From: JBAZJN01 sp041651295
Lineage (GTDB): Bacteria > Patescibacteriota > UBA1384 > XYA2-FULL-43-10 > CAINNR01
NCBI GenBank assembly: GCA_041651295.1
Contig: JBAZJN010000003.1
Span: 1 to 64,000 of the forward strand
Length of the DNA: 64,000 nucleotides
Reading direction: 5' to 3'
The position numbers were made by a program, and so were the translations under genes. Under the pieces are notes generated by a model that had not been told where the DNA came from, ran no database searches, and was given only the letters and a program-made list of their open reading frames with translations. Below, piece after piece: positions 58,566 through 64,000 of this stretch; position 1 is the first letter of the stretch; each line of letters begins with the position of its first letter.

Positions 58566-59853
58566 TTTGACCTCCTGATATTAATTTTGCCTCTTCTCCT
58601 GTAAGATCTTTAAATCTTTTGATTACCAAGTCACAAAAAATCGGTTCGATATCCAGGGTGTAACATCGACGCTTGAGTTGCTCACAGGCAATTAAGGTCG
58701 AACCCGACCCCGATGCGAGGTCAAGTACCACATCATTGACTTTGGTGCATCTGCGAATTGGCTTTTCGTGCAAAGTGATAGGTTTTTCCGTGCTGTGAGT
58801 GTAATCTTGACCCGCAAGTCGTTTAACAAGCCAGATATCCATCATGTCCAAGATGTCATCAATCTGACGATTGCCGGAAGCCACATCGCGATTCAAAACT
58901 TCTGATAAATTAGCTAATTTCTGCGAAATAAACGGTTTACCGATCGTGCCGTACAAAACTGGTTCATAACTTTTGTTAAACGCTACTTGTGGAGTGGGGT
59001 TGATTCCATTTTTCAACCACAGGCACAATCTTTTGCTGTTAATACCCAGATCGCGATATATTTCCTGCAGAAGCCAGACGTATAATTGGTCCGAGTAGAA
59101 AAATACGTGGCAATCTGGTTTGGCGACTGATAAAGCATTGCTGATAGTTTTCTTCAGAAAATCTTTATAGTCATCATCACTCATATTGTCGTCGGTGTGG
59201 CCACCGTACGATGATTTTCCGCCAATGCCCGAATTGTAGCTCAGACCGATATTAAATTTAGTGTCTGTGTAAATCATATCGACCTTAGTGTCGCCTAAAA
59301 GCTTTTTGACAAATTCCGAGTCGGTAGAGTCGCCGCAGCCAATGACGTGTCGTCCAAGCTGATAAATTTCACCTGTCTTGGTTTTAGGGACTTTGATCTG
59401 CTGAATTTCTTTATCTACATCGAAGCCATCACTTTCCGTACTCAACATATCGTCCAAAATAGCCGAAATATCATAATCTTTCATTCCAGCATCGAGAAGA
59501 ATCTTTATGTCCCAGTTTCTAAGTGCTTCAATGTCCCAGTCTCCGTTATTAATATTTCCCAATAAAACAAGCTCCTGTTCGATTTTCGGATCATCAATTC
59601 GGATCTTTATAACTGGCACTTCTTTCATGCCCAACTCGCGGGCTACAATCAGACGCAAATTACCCGAAAGCACTATATTTTCCCTTCCCGGTGCAGTATT
59701 TACAATAAGAGCGCCAACGAATCCATGTTTAAGAAAGCTCTTTTTTACCTCATCCTTGCTTTTTTGAGTATGTATTCTGGGATTTCCAGGAAATTCCAGA
59801 AGTTTATCAACCATTTCGTACCCAAAATTGAATTTTTCCTCCAACTTATTCAT
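58552..59853 (-). CDS. ParB-domain DNA methyltransferase with degenerate catalytic motif
   Basis: 433 aa. The N-terminal ParB/Srx-like domain (NPRIHTQKSKDEVKKS, LSGNLRLIVARELGMKEVPV) is followed by a methylase with motif I LDLASGSGSTLIACEQ and KPITLHEKP. Motif IV reads YTDTKFNIG where DPPYNxG is expected, so catalysis is probably lost. Paired with the adjacent DVPY methylase it may serve as a DNA-recognition or regulatory partner. Confidence 0.88.
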   Translation of the reverse strand: MNKLEEKFNFGYEMVDKLLEFPGNPRIHTQKSKDEVKKSFLKHGFVGALIVNTAPGRENIVLSGNLRLIVARELGMKEVPVIKIRIDDPKIEQELVLLGNINNGDWDIEALRNWDIKILLDAGMKDYDISAILDDMLSTESDGFDVDKEIQQIKVPKTKTGEIYQLGRHVIGCGDSTDSEFVKKLLGDTKVDMIYTDTKFNIGLSYNSGIGGKSSYGGHTDDNMSDDDYKDFLKKTISNALSVAKPDCHVFFYSDQLYVWLLQEIYRDLGINSKRLCLWLKNGINPTPQVAFNKSYEPVLYGTIGKPFISQKLANLSEVLNRDVASGNRQIDDILDMMDIWLVKRLAGQDYTHSTEKPITLHEKPIRRCTKVNDVVLDLASGSGSTLIACEQLKRRCYTLDIEPIFCDLVIKRFKDLTGEEAKLISGGQNGKN

Positions 59854-59875
59854 TTTGCCTCCATAATTAATTTTT

Positions 59876-60265
59876 CTACTTTAAAATCCCTTGCTCATCT
59901 AATGCTTTTTCTATTCTCTTCAATCTTCTTTCTGTTTCTAATTGCTTCTGCGCTTCTAATAATTTGCTGGTTAAGAAACCAATACAATTAGCAGCTTTGA
60001 TGTCTAAACTGCCATCTGGATCAACTTGTCTGACTCGGTTAATGGTATCGGCAAGCAAATAAGCAACCATTTTACCATCTGTTAGAATGTCGATTGGATC
60101 AGCTTGAATTAATCCTTTTTTGTAACAACTCACCTGTCCGCCTTTTCTGCCGGCTTCTTTTACTTGATCTTTAGTATTCGGATCATGCATGAAACAGAAT
60201 TTACTGTTGTGCATTGCGTTAGCTTTGCACTGCTTACCATTGTTCATTACTTGTTCGCATGTCAT
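59876..60265 (-). CDS. Cys-motif phage-type protein
   Basis: 129 aa. N-terminal zinc-like motif (TCEQVMNNGKQCKANAM, SKFCFMHDP), then AGRKGGQVSCYKKG and a coiled-coil C-terminus (EAQKQLETERRLKRIEK). I recall such proteins at the head of phage packaging operons. It is the first long gene of the minus-strand operon. Confidence 0.7.
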   Translation of the reverse strand: MTCEQVMNNGKQCKANAMHNSKFCFMHDPNTKDQVKEAGRKGGQVSCYKKGLIQADPIDILTDGKMVAYLLADTINRVRQVDPDGSLDIKAANCIGFLTSKLLEAQKQLETERRLKRIEKALDEQGILK

Positions 60266-60302
60266 TTTTTCCTCTCGTTTTATTGATTAAGCTATGGGGT
60301 GT

Positions 60303-60365
60303 TTACACTGCTGTATCTTGTCCTCGAATTGAGAAGGGTATAAGTTTTTTCTTTTTTTGTGACAT
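60303..60365 (-). CDS. 20-aa leader peptide
   Basis: ATG preceded by AAAGGAGG, one of the strongest ribosome sites here. Reads SQKKKKLIPFSIRGQDTAV and stops 37 nt before the Cys-motif gene. It may be a leader that tunes translation, or a small basic protein. Confidence 0.55.
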   Translation of the reverse strand: MSQKKKKLIPFSIRGQDTAV

Positions 60366-60397
60366 TTTGCCTCCTTTCGACGAGTTAGTTTGCTTAC

Positions 60398-60418
60398 AAA
60401 AAAACACCTGCGACAGGT
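60398..60418 (-). terminator. Attenuator-like terminator in the operon leader
   Basis: Minus-strand ACCTG-TCG-CAGGT then G and seven T. It lies between the promoter (60504-60531) and the 20-aa peptide, so it may gate the operon. Confidence 0.6.
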
Positions 60419-60503
60419 ATGTGGATTTAGCGTCCTTCACACCAATACGCACGTGCTTTATTCGCACTTATTCTGCCTTAGCGGCATTTCTTTTGTTATC
60501 CTC

Positions 60504-60540
60504 AGTATAATCAACCGAAGTTGCTTGTCAACAATCGGTT
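60504..60540 (-). promoter_or_regulatory. Promoter/operator of the methylase-terminase operon
   Basis: Minus-strand TTGACA (60531-60526), 16-nt spacer, TATACT (60509-60504). A dyad with AACCGA (60513-60518) and TCGGTT (60535-60540), and inner TTG/CAA, covers the -35, a likely repressor site. Confidence 0.65.
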
Positions 60541-60557
60541 TAGAAAACTTACGCTTG

Positions 60558-60586
60558 TTTACATTCTAAATTATTAACAATATTGT
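60558..60586 (+). promoter_or_regulatory. Promoter of the right-hand recombinase
   Basis: TTTACA (60558-60563), 17-nt spacer, TATTGT (60581-60586), divergent from the methylase-terminase promoter. Confidence 0.5.
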
Positions 60587-60633
60587 AAAAATAGATAGTA
60601 CCAAAGCTAATAATTAAATAGGAGAAACAAAGT

Positions 60634-62190
60634 ATGAAAGTAGCCATTTATTTGCGAGTTTCCACAATGGATCAGGCGACCAGAGGCAACACTAATCGAG
60701 ACGGTTTTTCTATCCCGGCACAGCGCGAAGCTTGCCGTCATAAAGCCGAAAGTCTTAAAGCCACTACTATTCAGGAGTATACGGATCGCGGCGAAAGTGC
60801 CCGTTCGGCTGCAAGACCAGCGCTGCAACGATTATTGGCTGACCTGGGCAAAAAGAAAAGCTTCGATTATGTTATCGTTCATAAAATTGATCGTCTGGCC
60901 AGAAGTACGTTTGATGACGTCACCATTTGTTTAGCTATCAAGGAAAGTGGAGCTCAACTAGTTTCTGTCACTGAGAATATCGATGACTCTCCTTCAGGTG
61001 GCTTGATGCATGGAATTATGGCTTCCATCGCCGAATTTTACAGTCGTAATTTGGCGGCGGAAGCACTAAAAGGTGCAGTCGAAAAAGCCAAGCAAGGCGG
61101 AACGCCATACATGGCACCAATTGGATATACCAACATAATTGAGAGGATCAATCACAGAGAAAATCGAACTGTTATTCTTGATTCTGAACGCGCCCCACTT
61201 ATTATCTGGGGCATTGAGCATTATGCCACCGGCGATTACAGCAAAACACAATTACGCGAAGAGTTGATAAAACGAGGTTTGAAAAATCGTCCCAATGTTA
61301 ATAATCCAATCAGTCTGACTAGTTTGGATCGGATGCTAAGTAATCGATATTATCTTGGCTATGTAAATTATTGCGGGGTTGAATACAAAGGGAATCACCA
61401 ACCTTTGGTGACGCCAGCAGTTTTTGCCGCAGTTCAAGCCGTTCGATCAAGTCAGAAATCTCATCGCGGTAAGAGTCATAAAAATTTTCATTATCTATCC
61501 AGACTGCTAGTTTGTGAGCGTTGCCATCGTCATCTTTGTTTTGCAATTTGCAAACGCCGATACTCATATTTCTTTTGTATGAACCGAAAGGACACAGGTT
61601 GTGAACAACCATATATTCCACTGACTTTAATCGAAGAAAAAATCATAGATGCCTTCAAACAAATGAATTTATCCAAAAATGATCATGAAAAAATAGCATC
61701 TGGAATCGATGAGGAATTAAAAGCCGGTCGAATCCAAGCAGAATTTGAGATAAAAAGGCAAAAGCAGCGAATTAATCGACTCGAAATCGAGCAAGAAAAC
61801 ATGCTACAGGCGTATTACGATAAAATCATCGAACCGGATTTAATGAAAAAGGAACAAAAGAGGCTAAATAAGGAGATTAAATCAGCTCAAATTGTTACCT
61901 CAGATTCAGAAAAACGATTATCGGTTATCAATAATAGGAGAGTTCGCGCTCTGGAAATAGCCAGCGACTTAGATATTGGTAATACTTATTTGAAAGCCAA
62001 CCCGGTGATAAAGAGACATTTCTGCCAAGCACTATTTTCGGAGATTGCCATTAATGATCAACCAGATGGTCAGATGAAAGTATATTGGTGGCAGAAAGAG
62101 CATCACGTCACTGTAAAGGTCAATTGGCATCAGCCAATCAACATTCGCCACATTACCGAAGCTATTTTAATGTTATCCCTTGAAAGGTAA
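60634..62190 (+). CDS. Serine recombinase at the right side of the island
   Basis: 518 aa. KVAIYLRVSTMDQATRGNTN (catalytic serine), HKIDRLARSTFDDV, a recombinase domain (GTPYMAPIGYTNIIER), a zinc ribbon (CERCHRHLCF...CMNRKDTGCEQPYI) and a coiled coil. AGGAG before the ATG. It probably moved the phage-derived operon to its left, but I found no clear attachment pair. Confidence 0.93.
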   Translation: MKVAIYLRVSTMDQATRGNTNRDGFSIPAQREACRHKAESLKATTIQEYTDRGESARSAARPALQRLLADLGKKKSFDYVIVHKIDRLARSTFDDVTICLAIKESGAQLVSVTENIDDSPSGGLMHGIMASIAEFYSRNLAAEALKGAVEKAKQGGTPYMAPIGYTNIIERINHRENRTVILDSERAPLIIWGIEHYATGDYSKTQLREELIKRGLKNRPNVNNPISLTSLDRMLSNRYYLGYVNYCGVEYKGNHQPLVTPAVFAAVQAVRSSQKSHRGKSHKNFHYLSRLLVCERCHRHLCFAICKRRYSYFFCMNRKDTGCEQPYIPLTLIEEKIIDAFKQMNLSKNDHEKIASGIDEELKAGRIQAEFEIKRQKQRINRLEIEQENMLQAYYDKIIEPDLMKKEQKRLNKEIKSAQIVTSDSEKRLSVINNRRVRALEIASDLDIGNTYLKANPVIKRHFCQALFSEIAINDQPDGQMKVYWWQKEHHVTVKVNWHQPINIRHITEAILMLSLER

Positions 62191-62198
62191 AAACTGTT

Positions 62199-62242
62199 AA
62201 ATGGCACACACCTTTTTTATAGTGTGCCAAAATGTGCCATTT
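62199..62242. repeat. Overlapping palindromes after the recombinase
   Basis: AAATGGCACA/TGTGCCATTT (62199-62208, 62233-62242) overlaps GGCACAC/GTGTGCC (62203-62209, 62222-62228). The alternative pairings may form a terminator, operator or attachment site. Confidence 0.55.
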
Positions 62243-62383
62243 ACTCTCAAATTGGTTAAAAAATGATACACTTGGCTGATGGTAGTGTCTCACTTTTTTG
62301 AGTTGCCAAATTAGCCTCAATGAGGTATAGTGAAAGAGGTAAAAGGTACTAGACTAGTAGGGGGTACCATTAAATTTATTTAT

Positions 62384-62857
62384 ATGTGGAAAAAAGTATT
62401 ACGATCCATCGAAGAATATTATTCTGAAAAGATCGCAGATCTTAATCGGCAGATTGAGGAGAAAAGAGATAGCGCGGCCAAATCTCCAGGTTCGATGCAA
62501 TCTTGGTCTGATAAAAGCAAGCAGGAATTCTCCCAACTGGCAAACGCTCTATTAAAGAATCTGGAACCGCTCAAGATTTCTTTAAAATCAGTTAAGGAAA
62601 TTCTTAGTACCAAAAATAAATCAAATGCTATTTCAATTGGATCAATCATTAAAACAAAATCGGATGAAGAAGACCAGGAACGTCTTGTTATAGTTCCTGG
62701 TGTTGGCGGAGATCAAATTATTGTTGATGATATTGAATATTTCCTCTTGTCAGCAAAATCAGAACTCGCAAATCAATTATTAGAAAAAAAACCTGGCCAG
62801 AAATTGACTTTGAAGTCAGGTACAGAAATAACAATCATTGAAGTAATAAACAGCTAA
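62384..62857 (+). CDS. GreA/GreB C-terminal-domain protein
   Basis: 157 aa from ATG at 62384 (GTG at 62330 is an alternative). A helical N-terminal region that is not the classical acidic coiled coil is followed by IVPGVGGDQIIVDDIEYFLL, SAKSELANQLLEKKPGQKL and a TITIxEV-like end, the GreA FKBP-like fold. It may bind RNA polymerase without transcript-cleavage activity. The start is uncertain. Confidence 0.75.
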   Translation: MWKKVLRSIEEYYSEKIADLNRQIEEKRDSAAKSPGSMQSWSDKSKQEFSQLANALLKNLEPLKISLKSVKEILSTKNKSNAISIGSIIKTKSDEEDQERLVIVPGVGGDQIIVDDIEYFLLSAKSELANQLLEKKPGQKLTLKSGTEITIIEVINS

Positions 62858-64000
62858 CTACAGTACTATTTTGACAAAAGTCTTTTTGCCGATGCGAAGA
62901 ATGGTTTCTTTGGTTGGTGCAAAATTTATTTCATTAATTTTATTTCCGTCGGCAGTTTTTACCGCCCCGTTTTCAACCAACCGGCGCCATTCCGAGCCTG
63001 AGGAAACAATATTTTTCGAAACTAATAATTGCATGACCGACTGGCCTTTTTCCAATTTAACTTCTTCAATATCGGTTGGAATTTCACCTTTGGAAAATGT
63101 ATCAACGAAACTTTTTTCAGCTTTTTCAGCAACATTTTTCGTATGAAGAAGTGTGACAATCTCTTTGGCTAAACGGATTTTTGCGTCGCGAGGGTTCAGT
63201 TTCCCAATTAACATCTCGCGTTTCATCACTTTGACTTCGTCCATAGGAACACGAGTCAAAAGCTCAAAATACTTAACAATTAATTCGTCCTTAATGGACA
63301 TTATTTTGCCAAACATTTCGTTTGCCGAATCAGTTAAATTAATTGTGTTTCCCCAACTCGAACTCATCTTCCGACCATCTGTCCCTTCAATCAAAGTGTT
63401 GGTAATTATATCCTGAGGTGCCTGACCAAAATGCTTTTGCAGATCGCGACCAGCAAGTAAATTAAAGCGCTGATCAGTTCCGCCCAATTCAACATCGGCT
63501 TTGATGGCGACAGAATCGTAACCCTGCATTATTGGGTATAATACTTCGCGCAGCGAAACCCGTCTCCCTTCATCCAATCGTTTTTTAATATTCTCACGAG
63601 CAATAAAGTTATTGACAGAAAAAACATCCGCTTGCTCGCCAATTTTATTGTAGGTCAAATCACGTAACCATTCGCTATTATAACGAATTTCACATTTATC
63701 AATATCAATAATCTTTCCAGCTTGTTCAATATACTTCTCGAGATTTTTTTTGATTATTTCTGAAGTAAGCATTGGCCGTTCTGAATCTTTGTCTGATGTA
63801 TCGCCAATGACACCTGTAAAATCACCGATGATTAGAACTATTTTGTGTCCGAGATTTTGAAAATCTCGGAGTTTCATCAATGGCACTGCCCTACCTAGAT
63901 GAATATTCGGACTTGTTGGGTCAATACCAAGTTTTATCCGTAGTTTTTTGCCGGACTCAAATTTCTTTTTTAAAGAATCGATTTCAATAACTTCTTCGAC
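62858..64000 (-). CDS. tyrS: Tyrosyl-tRNA synthetase, 5' end beyond the window
   Basis: 380 codons are visible; the start lies past 64000. Class I motifs: IDPTSPNIHLGRAVP (HIGH-like), QGYDSVAIKADVELGGTDQ, KMSSSWGNTINL (KMSKS-like), and a C-terminal S4 domain (GSEWRRLVENGAVKTADG). It attaches tyrosine to tRNA-Tyr. Confidence 0.96.
   Translation of the reverse strand, partial: VEEVIEIDSLKKKFESGKKLRIKLGIDPTSPNIHLGRAVPLMKLRDFQNLGHKIVLIIGDFTGVIGDTSDKDSERPMLTSEIIKKNLEKYIEQAGKIIDIDKCEIRYNSEWLRDLTYNKIGEQADVFSVNNFIARENIKKRLDEGRRVSLREVLYPIMQGYDSVAIKADVELGGTDQRFNLLAGRDLQKHFGQAPQDIITNTLIEGTDGRKMSSSWGNTINLTDSANEMFGKIMSIKDELIVKYFELLTRVPMDEVKVMKREMLIGKLNPRDAKIRLAKEIVTLLHTKNVAEKAEKSFVDTFSKGEIPTDIEEVKLEKGQSVMQLLVSKNIVSSGSEWRRLVENGAVKTADGNKINEINFAPTKETILRIGKKTFVKIVL

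Noticed and set aside
42384..62330. Attachment repeats for the two island recombinases
   Set aside because: I compared sequence after each recombinase end and near neighbouring genes and found no convincing direct repeat.

Overview
The window looks like a piece of chromosome from a small-genome Patescibacteria (CPR) bacterium. Supporting signs are a peptide deformylase-formyltransferase fusion, a short archaeal/eukaryotic-type AspRS, a ThrRS without a TGS domain, a MiaB without a TRAM domain, a ribosomal operon without rimM, and compact AT-rich spacing. TGA is used as a normal stop. I cannot place it below the level of the radiation.

1-28 kb is mostly core chromosome. It holds an XRE-HTH/Hsp20 fusion with its own operator, a tRNA nested inside the anticodon loop of another tRNA, glyA, a T-box/GIY-YIG/thrS unit, miaB, L25, uvrB, the rpsP-khpA-trmD operon, def-fmt, galE, priA, der, a lipoprotein/secretion cluster (lepB, lgt, dksA-like, lspA), infC-rpmI-rplT, a bactofilin and uvrA. 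Four GC-rich, foreign-looking solo genes (dCMP deaminase at 3.4 kb, Cys-containing proteins at 11.1 and 16.1 kb, an unknown at 36.3 kb), each with its own hairpin terminator, are scattered among the AT-rich genes.

28.3-34.7 kb was originally ssrA, its terminator, queH and smpB. A 4.9-kb element led by a large serine recombinase has integrated in the tmRNA 3' end. It is bounded by an 11-bp direct repeat of the tmRNA acceptor end (28723-28733 and 33613-33623). The probable tmRNA terminator now lies beyond the element. The recombinase reads through the junction, so its C-terminus is presently encoded by antisense tmRNA sequence. A 32-codon in-frame alternative tail sits at the far end of the element. 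The element also carries two very small genes, two predicted pseudoknots, a terminator-ended structured RNA and four unknown cargo genes.

34.7-42.4 kb holds a PerM-type permease, tRNA-Pro, tRNA-Arg, a structured RNA leading a GC-rich orphan gene, aspS with a canonical T-box, and a run of small-molecule and unknown enzymes. 42.4-62.2 kb is an accessory island with a serine recombinase gene near each end. Its contents are a structured RNA with two GNRA loops, a HpaII-like restriction-modification set whose methylase is fused to RadC, Vsr, a 1328-aa NACHT-type ATPase with a C-terminal nuclease-like domain followed by two HEPN-like proteins, several unknowns, and a phage-derived minus-strand operon (Cys-motif protein, ParB-methylase, methylase, small and large terminase). 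The window ends with a GreA-C-like protein and a partial tyrS.

The strongest candidates for undescribed biology are the nested tRNA, the tmRNA-dependent switch of the recombinase C-terminus, the HTH-Hsp20 fusion, the NACHT-nuclease/HEPN cluster and the RadC-methylase fusion. All assignments are by eye from sequence; no database search was run.
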